NCBI RefSeq assembly: GCF_028745515.1
Contig: NZ_JAQZSG010000018.1
Coordinates: 41,283 to 105,282, forward strand
Length of the DNA: 64,000 nt
Source of the DNA: Paenibacillus thermotolerans
GTDB taxonomy: Bacteria > Bacillota > Bacilli > Paenibacillales > YIM-B00363
Direction: 5' to 3'
Shown here in pieces: positions 17,569 through 26,028 of the stretch. Position 1 is the first letter of the stretch. Each line of letters begins with the position of its first letter. The position numbers and the translations under genes are program-made. Below the pieces are notes generated by a model, which was not told the origin of the DNA, searched no databases, and saw nothing but the letters and a program-made list of their open reading frames with translations.

Positions 17569-18555
17569 TTACGCAAGATCCGCAGGATAGACGATTCCGC
17601 ACTGTTTTCTCGCTTCGTCCATCAGCTCCATCACCGCCAGCGAGTTGGCGTGGGAGTTCACGGACGACTCCAAGCGCCCTTCCTCTATGAGCCGGATGAA
17701 CTCCCGAACCTCATACTGCATATTCCGCTCCGCCTGAGGCCGCGTCACCGTCTCGACGCGACCGTCGCGATACCGGATCTCCACCTGCTTCGGCTGGCTC
17801 ATTTTGTCGAACACGATGCTCCCGTCCTCCCCTTGAATTTCGCAAGGCAAGGAGGATTGGGTTATTTTCGAGTACATAATGACCCCTTCCATCTCGCGAT
17901 AGCCTGCCAGAACGCTGCCTTCCCCATCCACGCCGGATTCCAGCATGACCGCGTTCGCCCGAACCGTATCCGGTTTGCCGAACAACACGACCATCGGGTA
18001 AATGCAGTAAATGCCCAAATCCATCAACGCCCCGTTGGAAAGCGCAGGATTGAACGCGTTCAGCACGGTTCCCGCCTTATACGTATCGTACCTTGAAGAA
18101 TATTGGCAGAAGCTCGCAAAAAACCGGCGCACCTTGCCGATGTTCGGCAGCGCGTCGCGGATCGCTTCGAAATTCGGAAGCAAAGTCGACTTCAGCGCCT
18201 CCATCAGCGCCACGCCGTTTGCATTCGCGGCGTCGATCATCCGCTGCGTCTCTCTCGCATTGGAGGCAATCGGCTTCTCGCACAGCACGTGCTTCCCATG
18301 ATTCATAAGCAATATCGCCTGCTCGGCGTGCAAAGCGTTCGGGCTTGCAATGTATACCGCATCCAGCTCGCCGCTTGCGGCCATCGTCTCCAAATCCGTA
18401 AATACGTGCGGAATGCCGTGCTTTGCCGCGAACTCGCGTCCGCGCTCCGCCGTCCTAGAATAAACGGCTGTCAGCGAAAATTCCGGCACCTCGCGCGCCG
18501 CCTCAATAAAGCTGTCCGTAATCCAATTCGTGCCTATGATTCCGAATCTCACCAT
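17569..18555 (-). CDS. Gfo/Idh/MocA-family NAD(P)-dependent oxidoreductase
   Basis: 328 residues from ATG 18555 with AGGAACGG upstream. The N-terminal Rossmann fold begins VRFGIIGTNWITDSFIEAA, and the family signature CEKPIASN (Lys of the EKP motif) lies near residue 93. The C-terminal half is the alpha/beta sheet domain typical of the family (GALMDLGIYCIYPMVVLFG contains the GGG-DxGxHxxD-like region in its DLGIYCI form, as in trans-1,2-dihydrobenzene-diol dehydrogenase-like members). It probably oxidises or reduces a sugar or cyclitol. Substrate not assignable. It is monocistronic. Confidence 0.9.
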   Translation of the reverse strand: MVRFGIIGTNWITDSFIEAAREVPEFSLTAVYSRTAERGREFAAKHGIPHVFTDLETMAASGELDAVYIASPNALHAEQAILLMNHGKHVLCEKPIASNARETQRMIDAANANGVALMEALKSTLLPNFEAIRDALPNIGKVRRFFASFCQYSSRYDTYKAGTVLNAFNPALSNGALMDLGIYCIYPMVVLFGKPDTVRANAVMLESGVDGEGSVLAGYREMEGVIMYSKITQSSLPCEIQGEDGSIVFDKMSQPKQVEIRYRDGRVETVTRPQAERNMQYEVREFIRLIEEGRLESSVNSHANSLAVMELMDEARKQCGIVYPADLA

Positions 18556-18641
18556 ACCGTTCCTGCGCCTCTTTCACCTATGTACTTAATCGTCACTTCA
18601 TTGTAGCATTTCGGGTTGCCGCAGGTCTAAATGTGCGAAAA

Positions 18642-18685
18642 AAAACAAAATCCCCGCCGTAGCCGTAATAGCCTGCAGGGATTTT
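18642..18685 (-). terminator. Probable terminator of the lipoprotein gene
   Basis: Outer arms AAAATCCC / GGGATTTT enclose an imperfect inner stem; on the minus strand a T-rich tract (TTTTGTTTTTTTT) follows. The inner pairing is irregular. Confidence 0.55.
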
Positions 18686-18698
18686 TCATCGCTCTCGT

Positions 18699-19559
18699 TC
18701 ACGGAACGACCTTCACTTGAGAAACCATCCGCTCTGCTGTGCCTAAATCATAGCCGACAAACCAAGCCTGAACCCGAGTGCCCGTTTCAATTTGTTCGAC
18801 GCTTGCCGGACGGTCGCCTTCCCAATACAAGGTAAACGGCATCAGCCGGAGCTTCTCTCCGCTTACGACCAAATAGCTTTGCCACTGATCTTCTTCGTCG
18901 ATGCTAATCTCGTCGACCGTCCCCCGGATGTCCTCTTCGCCCGTATCCGAATCCGTAACCTCAAGACGCAGAGCCGTTGTCTGGCCCGGATAGCTTGTCA
19001 GCATCATGCCGTCGCTCCATACGTTCACCTGAAATCCGATTCGCAAATCGCCCGCCGCCATCTCGCCCCCGGTGTCGCTATCCACTAGGGCGGTGTCGGA
19101 GCTCAAGCTGTACCAAGCCGCGTCAGGCTCTTTGATTTCGGTGCCGATCAGCTTATCACGATCCACAACGAGTACGCGTTTGCCGTCTATTGCCGTAATT
19201 TCGCCTTTCATCTCGGGCTCTTCGCTAATGACGAACGACTGAACCTCCAGCGGAAACGTACCGCCGATCGCCTGAAACAGAGCCTTCTTCAGCCGTTCCG
19301 TCTCCTCTTCGGTCAAAGCACTCCGGTGGTCCTTCAGCTTCCTAACCTCGAGAAATACCGTTTGCTCATCCGAATATGCCGATTTCGCCTGCACCCCGTG
19401 TTCGGCAAACACATCCTTCAGCTTGATCAGATGCTCCGGGACCGATTCCAGCTCGACCGGTCCCGCACCGTGGCCGGAACCCGCTGCCCCGCGCTCGCCG
19501 CAGCCCGCCAGCAGCAATACGGCCAGTACGACCATTGCGTAAACCGCTATCTTCTTCAT
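18699..19559 (-). CDS. Uncharacterised lipoprotein
   Basis: 286 residues from ATG 19559 (a TTG two codons upstream is possible). The N-terminus MKKIAVYAMVVLAVLLLAGC is a lipoprotein signal peptide with lipobox LAGC. The mature part begins with a Gly/Ser-rich linker, then a ~90-residue region with EVRKLKDHRSALTEEETERLKKAL. A beta-rich C-terminal half follows, with several acidic strands (GEITAIDGKRVLVVD, TDSDTGEEDIRGTVDEISID). The latter resembles a YobA/DUF3221-like or OB-like small beta domain, but I do not claim the family. Expected at the outer face of the cytoplasmic membrane. Confidence 0.75.
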   Translation of the reverse strand: MKKIAVYAMVVLAVLLLAGCGERGAAGSGHGAGPVELESVPEHLIKLKDVFAEHGVQAKSAYSDEQTVFLEVRKLKDHRSALTEEETERLKKALFQAIGGTFPLEVQSFVISEEPEMKGEITAIDGKRVLVVDRDKLIGTEIKEPDAAWYSLSSDTALVDSDTGGEMAAGDLRIGFQVNVWSDGMMLTSYPGQTTALRLEVTDSDTGEEDIRGTVDEISIDEEDQWQSYLVVSGEKLRLMPFTLYWEGDRPASVEQIETGTRVQAWFVGYDLGTAERMVSQVKVVP

Positions 19560-19624
19560 TGCCAAGCCCCCTTCCCCTTTATTACTATAAACGGCCCGAA
19601 GAAAAGGAAGGTTGCTTAAAAAAG

Positions 19625-20233
19625 TCAGCGCAGCAAATCAAGATCGTACACCGTATAATCGCACCGGTATATGAACAAATATTTGCCGTCAATGATGAAG
19701 CCCGTCGATTTATCGATGTCCGTAGCAAAATACGAAACGCGGTTTCCGACGAACGATGCGAGCGGCTTGCCGGTTTGCGAGCGTACTAGAATGAGGATGT
19801 TTTGTCCCGTAGTTAAATTTTTCACTCCGTTCACCATCTTGTTCAGAAACGGGACGGAGCGGTCGTTGTTGATCATATCGGCTGTCTTGGCGTATTCGTC
19901 GAATACGTCGATCAAGCCCTTCTCCCTTAGAATCAAGCTGCTGCCGACGTGCATCATCGTTTTGCCGCCTACGGAAATGTTCAGCACGCTCGATTTCTCT
20001 ACCGTGTTTCCTTCATTGTCGGTAATTTCAAAGCTTCCGTTAGCGCCGATATCGATCGATTTGCCCTCGATGCGGTCTATGATGCTGCTGTTTTCGTCAT
20101 ACGTCTGAATAATCGCTTCCCGGCCTTTCAGCGCGCTTTTCAGCTTCCCCATTTCATTCGAAAACCAGCTGCAGCCGGACAGCGCGAATATGGAACATGC
20201 AAGCAGAATCAATCCTATTTTTTTGCGAATCAT
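19625..20233 (-). CDS. Lipoprotein, DUF5052-like
   Basis: 202 residues from ATG 20233, preceded by AGGGGGAAATGA; the longer frame to 20275 adds residues unlike a signal peptide. MIRKKIGLILLACSIFALSGC is a lipoprotein signal with lipobox LSGC. The mature protein (FSNEMGKLKSALKGREAIIQTYDENSSIIDRIEG, ending YRCDYTVYDLDLLR) resembles the DUF5052 family of Bacillales lipoproteins of unknown function, from memory rather than from a search. It lies 65 bases downstream of tmrB on the same strand. Confidence 0.75.
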   Translation of the reverse strand: MIRKKIGLILLACSIFALSGCSWFSNEMGKLKSALKGREAIIQTYDENSSIIDRIEGKSIDIGANGSFEITDNEGNTVEKSSVLNISVGGKTMMHVGSSLILREKGLIDVFDEYAKTADMINNDRSVPFLNKMVNGVKNLTTGQNILILVRSQTGKPLASFVGNRVSYFATDIDKSTGFIIDGKYLFIYRCDYTVYDLDLLR

Positions 20234-20298
20234 TTCATTTCCCCCTGGATGGCTTTCTATAATCGACTCCATCATACGTTGGGAGAACGTTTATGTCA

Positions 20299-20895
20299 CT
20301 AACTAAAAAAACGAATTTGCTTGATTTGCACGGCGATCCGGTCGAACCGTTTTTTCAGCTTGCTTCGATCGTCGGGCAGCAGCCGGATATGCAAGGCCGA
20401 GGCGATCGTTTCCGCATTTTCCTCAATCGAGGTATGCTCCGTATCCAGATGCTGACGGAACCGGGCGTCGGACAACCCTTCGATGCAGCGGTCGATCTGC
20501 TGCGCTGGCCATGAATTTTTGCCGTCGCCTCTGCCGCGCAGTCTCTTTAATAGAACCTCTCTTGAAGCGCACAGGGCAAAATGATTCACAACGACTCCAT
20601 CCTCCCTTAGCCTTCCAACCATCTCTTCAAAATACAACGGGTTTACCACCGTCATCGGCGCAATGACGATGCCGTCGTAAGTGCGGTCGATGTGCCTGAG
20701 CATCGCGTAATTCATTTCCCGCCACATCGGGTAATCTTGGAAGTCCGGCGCTGCGATTTGTTTCGGAACGTTTTTGCGAATGTAATAGCCGGCGTTCTCC
20801 GGATCGAAGAGGAATGAGTTCGGAATTCTGCGATGAAGCTCGTTTGCGGTTTGTGTCTTGCCGCTGCCGAACGCGCCGTTAATCCAAATGATCAT
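20299..20895 (-). CDS. tmrB: TmrB-like ATP-binding protein (tunicamycin resistance)
   Basis: 198 residues from ATG 20895 behind GAGGAGA. The start MIIWINGAFGSGKTQTANEL is close to B. subtilis TmrB as I remember it, including the P-loop GAFGSGKT; later stretches (PMTVVNPLYFEEMVGRLREDG, LLKRLRGRGDGKNSWPAQQI) also follow TmrB closely. TmrB is a membrane-associated ATP-binding protein that gives resistance to tunicamycin, probably by sequestering it. The gene diverges from the SIMPL-domain gene with a 59-bp gap. No tunicamycin biosynthesis genes are present here. Confidence 0.88.
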   Translation of the reverse strand: MIIWINGAFGSGKTQTANELHRRIPNSFLFDPENAGYYIRKNVPKQIAAPDFQDYPMWREMNYAMLRHIDRTYDGIVIAPMTVVNPLYFEEMVGRLREDGVVVNHFALCASREVLLKRLRGRGDGKNSWPAQQIDRCIEGLSDARFRQHLDTEHTSIEENAETIASALHIRLLPDDRSKLKKRFDRIAVQIKQIRFFS

Positions 20896-20954
20896 AGGAT
20901 AGTCTCCTCGCCAATACATTATTGAATAGCATCGAATGAAAGGATGGTTGCCGC

Positions 20955-21620
20955 ATGGAGTATGCCGCATACCGCATCATGGAAGTGAACGGGGAAGGGA
21001 CGTCCGCCGCGGCGCCGGATCGATCGGTCGCAATCCTGGGGACCGTCACGAATAACGTCGCCTTAAGCGCCGCTCAGCGGGACAATGCCGCCGCCGTTTC
21101 CGGCGTGATCGCTTCCTTGCAGCGATTAGGCATTCCGAAGGAGCATATTCAAACGTATGCGTACAATATCGAGATAAAGTATAAGTTCGAAGACGGGGAG
21201 CAGATCTTTATAGGCTATCAAGTAACGCATCTGCTCCGGGTCGAGGTGAACCGCGCCGAGATGACCGGAGCGGTCGTCGACACGGCGGTCGCAAACGGCG
21301 CCAACACCGTATCGAGCATCCGGTTTACCGTGTCGCGTCCGGAAGCTTACTATAATCAGGCGTTGGCCATAGCCGTGGGCAACGCCGCAAGCAAAGCGGA
21401 GGCCATCGCGAGAGCGCTTGGCGGATCGCTCGCCGGCGGGCCGGTGTACGTTCAGGAGCTGCCTGTAAGCACCGGGCCGATTCCATACCAGGCCGCCCTG
21501 CTTGCGGAAAGCGCCGGAACGCCGGTTCAGCCGGGCCGGGTGAACATCGCCGCCTCCGTTAAAGTTCAATATATGTATTTCACACCGAACGCTCCAAGCA
21601 CATATACGGCGGCAAAATAA
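20955..21620 (+). CDS. SIMPL domain (DUF541) protein
   Basis: 221 residues from ATG 20955 behind GAAAGGATGG. Typical DUF541 features: VNGEGTSAAAPDRSVAILG at the start, central IASLQRLGIPKEHIQTYAYNI, VDTAVANGANTVSSIRFTVS, and the repeated Ala-rich helix AVGNAASKAEAIARALG, ending with a beta strand before PNAPSTY. Unlike many members it has no signal peptide, so it would be cytoplasmic. The family's molecular role is not established. Its last 55 bases overlap the convergent ExoD gene. Confidence 0.85.
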   Translation: MEYAAYRIMEVNGEGTSAAAPDRSVAILGTVTNNVALSAAQRDNAAAVSGVIASLQRLGIPKEHIQTYAYNIEIKYKFEDGEQIFIGYQVTHLLRVEVNRAEMTGAVVDTAVANGANTVSSIRFTVSRPEAYYNQALAIAVGNAASKAEAIARALGGSLAGGPVYVQELPVSTGPIPYQAALLAESAGTPVQPGRVNIAASVKVQYMYFTPNAPSTYTAAK

Positions 21621-22180
21621 GATAAAATGACGCCCAGCATCACATAACCGCCGACGATCAACGCGCCGTCTCTTCGGAGAAGACCGAGAACGGAAAATAC
21701 GATGCCGTAAGCGGGAATCGTGTTCGAAAACGGCAGCGGAAGCGGCAGCATCATGCAGATCGAATTGACGATGACGGCGATCATATGCGCGTTTATAAGT
21801 GCGGAAGTAGAGGTCAGCGGAAGCAGCCTCGGCTTGGACCAGCGCTCCATGCGCATCAGCACGGCGGCGGCACGGTCCGCGATGGCCCGCATGTGTTTTT
21901 GGCGGATGCGAATGGAACCGAGACGCCGTGGCAGCCGCAGCGGACCTCGCGTCATCAGGCTGATGCAGATGATGATGATGAGCGTACCGAACGGCGTGCT
22001 CGTGCCGGGAATCGATACCGGCAGCAGAAACGGAAACGTTAATACGATCACCGCGACCAGCATGCCCTCCTCGCCGAGCCGTTCGATCATCTCCCCGACT
22101 GTTATTCCGCGCTCCGGCGCCTCGGCCGCCATGCTTTTCACGATTTCCGATATGTTCACTGGTTCTTTCGAATATTTCAA
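21566..22180 (-). CDS. ExoD-family membrane protein (exopolysaccharide synthesis)
   Basis: 204 residues from TTG 22180, with AAAGGAG 9 bases upstream. ITVGEMIERLGEEGMLVAVIVLTFPFLLPVSIPGTSTPFG is the hallmark ExoD start with a Pro/Gly-rich membrane re-entry. Four or so membrane segments follow, the last near residue 180. ExoD homologues affect exopolysaccharide production or alkaline tolerance in rhizobia, but the mechanism is unknown. It is far from the EPS operon at 42-60 kb, so a link is only suggestive. Its 3' end overlaps the convergent SIMPL gene by 55 bases. Confidence 0.85.
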   Translation of the reverse strand: MKYSKEPVNISEIVKSMAAEAPERGITVGEMIERLGEEGMLVAVIVLTFPFLLPVSIPGTSTPFGTLIIIICISLMTRGPLRLPRRLGSIRIRQKHMRAIADRAAAVLMRMERWSKPRLLPLTSTSALINAHMIAVIVNSICMMLPLPLPFSNTIPAYGIVFSVLGLLRRDGALIVGGYVMLGVILSYFAAVYVLGAFGVKYIY

Positions 22181-22273
22181 AACGTGCTGCTCCTTTAGTT
22201 ATGTGTCTCAAGTCATATTATATCTCGCCAATACCCTTAAAAATATGTTATCATAATAAAGAATTCTCGCTCG

Positions 22274-22401
22274 ATAACGGCAAACCTAGTGAAAGCCAGG
22301 GACGCAAAGCTATAGGGACTAAAGGCTCACGCCTATGTCAGCCAGCTGCCGAAGGCAAGAGGAAATCGACACGAACCTCCCTTTGGCGATCGAACGTTTT
22401 T
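22274..22401 (+). ncRNA. Cyclic di-GMP-I (GEMM-I) riboswitch with expression platform
   Basis: The aptamer core GGCAAACC (22279-22286) and GGGACGCAAAGC (22299-22310) are the GEMM-I hallmarks, followed by GGACTAAAGGCTCACGCC and AGCCAGCTGCCG. CGGCA 22278-22282 can pair with TGCCG 22347-22351 as P1. The same 3' arm, as GCCGAAGG 22348-22355, can instead pair with CCTTTGGC 22380-22387 (plus GAGG with CCTC inside), followed by a short T run at 22397-22401. This gives mutually exclusive folds upstream of the 53-codon gene at 22433. Confidence 0.85.
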
Positions 22402-22432
22402 CAATATTGAAGCAAAGCGGAGGGATCGGATT

Positions 22433-22594
22433 ATGTTAGACACTCGGGAAGTTAACGAATTGTTCGGCAAGGAAGCCGCTCACGAAATCATTGAGAGACT
22501 TCAGGAATTGTCCGAAGAAGAGCTTGAAGAATTGCGCGCCTCTTTCGGAATCATCATGAACTCCATACGGTACAATACGGAACGGGCCTCTTAA
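22433..22594 (+). CDS. 53-residue acidic protein under c-di-GMP riboswitch control
   Basis: ATG 22433 follows GCGGAGGGATCGG; the frame ends at 22594 inside the downstream terminator. The sequence runs MLDTREVNELFGKEAAHEII and then RLQELSEEELEELRASFGII, a small acidic, probably all-helical protein without a signal peptide or cysteines. I do not recognise the family. It is the only gene between the GEMM-I riboswitch and the terminator, so its synthesis should follow c-di-GMP level. That suggests a role in motility, adhesion or sporulation, but this is inference from the regulator. Confidence 0.75.
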   Translation: MLDTREVNELFGKEAAHEIIERLQELSEEELEELRASFGIIMNSIRYNTERAS

Positions 22595-22612
22595 CAGAGG
22601 ACCCGTTTTTTA
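22581..22612 (+). terminator. Intrinsic terminator after the riboswitch-controlled small gene
   Basis: AACGGGCCTCT / AGAGG-A-CCCGTT stem with TAAC loop (the loop includes the stop codon), then TTTTTTATT. Confidence 0.85.
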
Positions 22613-24652
22613 TTATTTCACGCGCGTATAGTTCATATCTCCCCATACGAGCCAATCGGATCCTGCGAGAATTGCGTCGTTGAGGCCGCTTCCGATCGGT
22701 TTCTCGCTTCGCTTCCCCGTCGTCAAATCGATCTCGCGATAGACACCCGGCTCCGGTCCGTAAAGGTTCGTCACCCAGGCGTACCTGCTTTGGCCCGGCT
22801 CGGACAGCCACATCCCGTTCTCTGCCGCTAGCGTTATAAGCAGCTGCTTGGGATCGACCCAATATAAGCCCCGCCGCGCGGCGTCGAACGTTTGGCCGAT
22901 GCGGGCAGGTACCGGCTCCTGCAAACGGGCGGCATCCGGTTCGATTCGCAGCTCTTTCTTGCCCCCCGATGCGAGGTGCAGCAACGAATAACTCGAATTG
23001 ATTATAACAGGGTCGGACTCCGGCTTGCGTTCCAGTTCATATTCATGCAGCAGGACGACGCCGTTCTCCGCTTCAAGCCAACCGGCAAGCTCGATATAAC
23101 GGCCGGACCCTTGCGCGGTTTGGATCGTGCGTACCGGCTTTCCCTCGCGATCGTAGAATCGGATTCGCTGAGGGGCGAAATCGTCGATTTCGGGACCGTG
23201 TTCGACAATGTGGTCCCCGCTTTGGTCTCTCGTATCTTGGAGGGCGGCGTATCGGCTGTCCGGACTCCATAAGAAGGCCGGGTACTTCGCATACCCTTTG
23301 CTGAACGGAACGGAAGCAACGAGGAGCCCCGTTTGATCGTGGAGACGGTACTCGCTTTTCGTGTAGTCGGAATACCAGAACCGTTCCCCGTCGGGAGACG
23401 GAACCGTCAGATAGAACGGCCAAGAGTGGCTGAACGACTGCTTCGGTCGGACGATTTCACTTGTGGTCAGATCGAATGCCCATAGTCGGCCTTCCCGGTA
23501 GCTGTTCAGGACCAGCATATTTTTCTCTTCGTTCATCCAACCCGGCGCAAAATGATCATCCGTCTTCGCATCCGGAATTTCAGAGAATACGACCTCCTTT
23601 TCCCCGGTGACGATATTCAGCTTCTCCACCCGGTAATAATAACCGCCCTCCCGGCTCTCGTCGGTAACGGCCGACACGAACAGCAGCTGGCCGTCTTTTA
23701 AAAATCCGTACGCTCCGCCGACCGAATCGATTCCGTACATATCGCCCACTGTCACGTCGTACAAAGGGAAAGCGCGAACCTCCTCCGTTTCGGGGTTGAC
23801 GATTACCGCGTCCTTGCGATAGTGAATGCCTTGCTCGCCTTCGGTATGCGTTCTAACGATATGCACCGCGTACGATACCCCCTCGGTCGCAGGGGAGGCC
23901 AGCGTTTGCATCACATAAAACCCATCCGTGTCCGAGTGCGCCACATTGAACCCGTCGGCGGTTTTTTCCGCTTTTAGTTGGAGGCGGAAATTCGTCCCGT
24001 CCGTGGGCGTTGGCTTATCCGTGGCGCCGGGCGACAACCCGCAGCCCTCGCACTCCGTCCTGACGAATCCTCCGCCCTGCCACGTGTAGAGCGTTTCCAC
24101 GTAATCCCCTTTTTCCATGTCGTAGTAGCGGTTTTTGAAGACGGCGGGTCCGACCTTTTCATAGCGTATGGAGTATTCTTGTTCGGCTGTCAGCAAATCC
24201 TTGTGAATGACGGCGATCCCTTCGGGCTGAAGCGAGTAAATGTTATAAACGGACCCGTTCGAGGAAAAGCGCTGCCCGATAGCGAAATCCGGATGACCGT
24301 CGTCATTGTAATCTTCGAAAGCGATTTGAAAGCTGCGGCTTTGGGAAAATAATAGAGGTCCGCCACCGAAGGAATCGTTCAAATCGAGTGTATGCAGCAC
24401 CTTGCCGGCTTGATCGAGCAGCTCCAAGGAGAATTCGCCTTCCCAATAGACGCCGGTATAGGCTCCCGGCTCCTTCTCTTCCTTCCATTCTCCTGACACC
24501 ATCTGGACACGGAGCGTTTCTTCGCTGCCGTTATGGTCATAGTCGATCCGGGCCTCAGCGATGATGTGATCCGTACGTTCGGCGTTCCTGCAAGCAGCAG
24601 CCAGCAACGCTACGATGATCCATAGCATTGCCGGAATGAAAAGCTTCTTCAC
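22613..24652 (-). CDS. Large lipoprotein with FG-GAP/VCBS-like N-terminal region and WD/TolB-like propeller
   Basis: 679 residues starting at GTG 24652. A signal peptide with lipobox LAAAC (residue ~21) is followed by FEDYNDDGHPDFAIGQRFS, an FG-GAP/VCBS-type calcium-loop repeat, and an earlier related YDHNGSEETLRVQM. From about residue 250 the protein shows repeated beta blades such as PDGERFWYSDYTKSEYRLHD and SPDSRYAALQDTRDQSGDH, resembling TolB or DPP-IV-type propellers. No catalytic triad is seen. It is likely an extracellular binding or sensing lipoprotein. It is monocistronic; its stop is 18 bases from the convergent small gene's stop. Confidence 0.72.
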   Translation of the reverse strand: MKKLFIPAMLWIIVALLAAACRNAERTDHIIAEARIDYDHNGSEETLRVQMVSGEWKEEKEPGAYTGVYWEGEFSLELLDQAGKVLHTLDLNDSFGGGPLLFSQSRSFQIAFEDYNDDGHPDFAIGQRFSSNGSVYNIYSLQPEGIAVIHKDLLTAEQEYSIRYEKVGPAVFKNRYYDMEKGDYVETLYTWQGGGFVRTECEGCGLSPGATDKPTPTDGTNFRLQLKAEKTADGFNVAHSDTDGFYVMQTLASPATEGVSYAVHIVRTHTEGEQGIHYRKDAVIVNPETEEVRAFPLYDVTVGDMYGIDSVGGAYGFLKDGQLLFVSAVTDESREGGYYYRVEKLNIVTGEKEVVFSEIPDAKTDDHFAPGWMNEEKNMLVLNSYREGRLWAFDLTTSEIVRPKQSFSHSWPFYLTVPSPDGERFWYSDYTKSEYRLHDQTGLLVASVPFSKGYAKYPAFLWSPDSRYAALQDTRDQSGDHIVEHGPEIDDFAPQRIRFYDREGKPVRTIQTAQGSGRYIELAGWLEAENGVVLLHEYELERKPESDPVIINSSYSLLHLASGGKKELRIEPDAARLQEPVPARIGQTFDAARRGLYWVDPKQLLITLAAENGMWLSEPGQSRYAWVTNLYGPEPGVYREIDLTTGKRSEKPIGSGLNDAILAGSDWLVWGDMNYTRVK

Positions 24653-24833
24653 CGCGCATCATCCGTTTCCTTTTTTGTTACTATTAAGACTGTTTTTCGG
24701 AGGAAAAAGTTTCAATCCGGGCCTTATTTACGGCGGTGTATTGTCCCCATCGTCACTTTAGATCAGGCGGAAATTTTGTTAGAATCATGTATAAATGCTA
24801 GAGAGTATCGGCAGAATTTGAGGAGGTCATCGG

Positions 24834-25031
24834 ATGACGGAGCCGAGAAGGGCGGAGGTCGTGCCTCATTGCCCCGTATGCGGATTTACGATGAAATGGT
24901 GGTTCGCCAAATGGAAATGCTTTAACTGCGGGCAATGGAACGGCTGCTGCGGCGACAGCACCGGCGATCCCGGCGGATTGTGGGTCGAGCCGTGTCCGGT
25001 TCGGCATCCGGGGGAGGATCAGGGGGAGTGA
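24834..25031 (+). CDS. Small zinc-ribbon protein
   Basis: 65 residues from ATG 24834, 7 bases after GAGGAGGTCA. CPVCG (13-17) and CFNCG (29-33), separated by MKWWFAKWK, form a four-cysteine zinc ribbon; two further cysteines (CC) follow in NGCCGD. Such short zinc ribbons usually bind nucleic acid or protein partners. The stop overlaps the next gene's GTG (GTGA). Function unknown. Confidence 0.72.
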   Translation: MTEPRRAEVVPHCPVCGFTMKWWFAKWKCFNCGQWNGCCGDSTGDPGGLWVEPCPVRHPGEDQGE

Positions 25032-25246
25032 GAACGAGACGGATGTTCCTGTTCGCTTTCGTTTTACTTGCTGCGCTGGCGATTGCCGCCGGTTGTTCCC
25101 GGGTTCAACCCGATCCAATATCGATTTACCGGATGCAGAGCTTTTCCAGTATCAACAAGGATTCTATGGTAACGATCGCCGATCCGGCGGTTGTCGGCCG
25201 GGTTGGCGAAGCGATACCCGGTCCGCAGAACAGATGTATCGGGTGA
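25028..25246 (+). CDS. Short lipoprotein, probably truncated
   Basis: 72 residues from GTG 25028, which overlaps the zinc-ribbon gene stop. RRMFLFAFVLLAALAIAAGC is a lipoprotein signal with lipobox AAGC. The mature part (DPISIYRMQSFSSINKDSMVTIADPAVVGRVGEAI) looks like the beginning of a longer substrate-independent domain, then ends abruptly after PGPQNRCIG. The neighbouring frame continues with RSAEQMYRVIGEHFMNEPG to 25278, suggesting a frameshift or deletion near 25220 and loss of the 3' part against the GtrA gene. Confidence 0.55.
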   Translation: MRTRRMFLFAFVLLAALAIAAGCSRVQPDPISIYRMQSFSSINKDSMVTIADPAVVGRVGEAIPGPQNRCIG

Positions 25247-25274
25247 TCGGAGAGCATTTCATGAACGAGCCGGG

Positions 25275-25676
25275 TTAATGGGCTGTTTGGGGAAATACCC
25301 AATACCGGCTTCCTATGTAGTTTAGAACAAGGCTGACTCCGGTTGCGAATAGTTTGCAGGTTAAGAGAGGGAGAGGCGAGTGAGTGTACAGCAGCTCCAG
25401 CATTGCGGATGCCGCGGCGAGGGAAACCAGGTTTACGACGAGAAACCGGGCGCCCTCGCCTTTGTTTTTCGCTGCTTCCGCTTGCGAGGAGCGGAATGTC
25501 CAGCGCTTGTTCCACGCGAAGCTGTTCACGAAGCCGCAGGCGTACGATCCGACCTGTGCAAGTATTGGTGCGGCTCCTGCGGCTGTCAGCGCCGCAAACA
25601 CGGCGATGTCCACGCCTGTATTCAGCGCTCCGACGATTCCAAACTTGAAGAAGCTGTGTATTCCTCTTTCCCGCAC
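25275..25676 (-). CDS. GtrA-family membrane protein
   Basis: 133 residues from GTG 25676 with GGGAGG 10 bases upstream. Four membrane segments fit the GtrA fold: FFKFGIVGALNTGVDIAVFA at the start (the FxxVGxxxTxxD signature), the WNKRWTFRS loop after segment two, and NYIGSRYWVFP at the end. GtrA-like proteins help flip lipid-linked sugars used to decorate wall polymers. No partner glycosyltransferase lies next to it. The 352-bp gap upstream (25677-26028) contains no gene I can support. Confidence 0.85.
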   Translation of the reverse strand: MRERGIHSFFKFGIVGALNTGVDIAVFAALTAAGAAPILAQVGSYACGFVNSFAWNKRWTFRSSQAEAAKNKGEGARFLVVNLVSLAAASAMLELLYTHSPLPLLTCKLFATGVSLVLNYIGSRYWVFPQTAH

Positions 25677-25927
25677 GTGTTTCGTTTACCTCCCTTATCC
25701 CGATTGTATAGGAACAATATTCTTCTCCTATTGTTTCCAACATCGTGTTTGGGGAAGCATGCCGCTCGAGCAGCGGTACTTTGTTATCCGTTGCAAAGGG
25801 CTTGGTGTGGCGAGCAATGGGAGCTTCTCCATTTGTTTGAGGCAAAATCAAGCTTGGTACGTTAAGGGCTGTTGCTGCTTCGGAATAAAGTTCCGTTCGC
25901 GGTGGTCGGTCATGCGGTGCGGCAGCG

Positions 25928-25952
25928 TGCAACGGAACAACGTTCCGTTGCA
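25928..25952. repeat. Perfect 11-bp inverted repeat in the gap between GtrA and the DUF4129 gene
   Basis: TGCAACGGAAC-AAC-GTTCCGTTGCA. There is no T tract on either side, so it is not an ordinary terminator. It could be an operator or a repeat-family hairpin. Confidence 0.5.
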
Positions 25953-26028
25953 TCGGCCCAGGCTCGCCTTCTTCAACTGATCTATACGCAGTCCGAAACC
26001 GGGCATGCAGCCAGCCATGCTCCTAGCG

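Noticed and set aside
20299..20895. Antibiotic biosynthesis self-resistance (tmrB with a tunicamycin cluster)
   Set aside because: No tunicamycin-type biosynthetic genes occur in the window; tmrB is found alone in many Bacillales.
25126..25953. 275-codon open frame on the minus strand opposite and beyond GtrA
   Set aside because: It is out of frame with the clear GtrA gene, rich in Arg/Ser/Pro as expected of a shadow frame, and has no ribosome site or recognisable domain.
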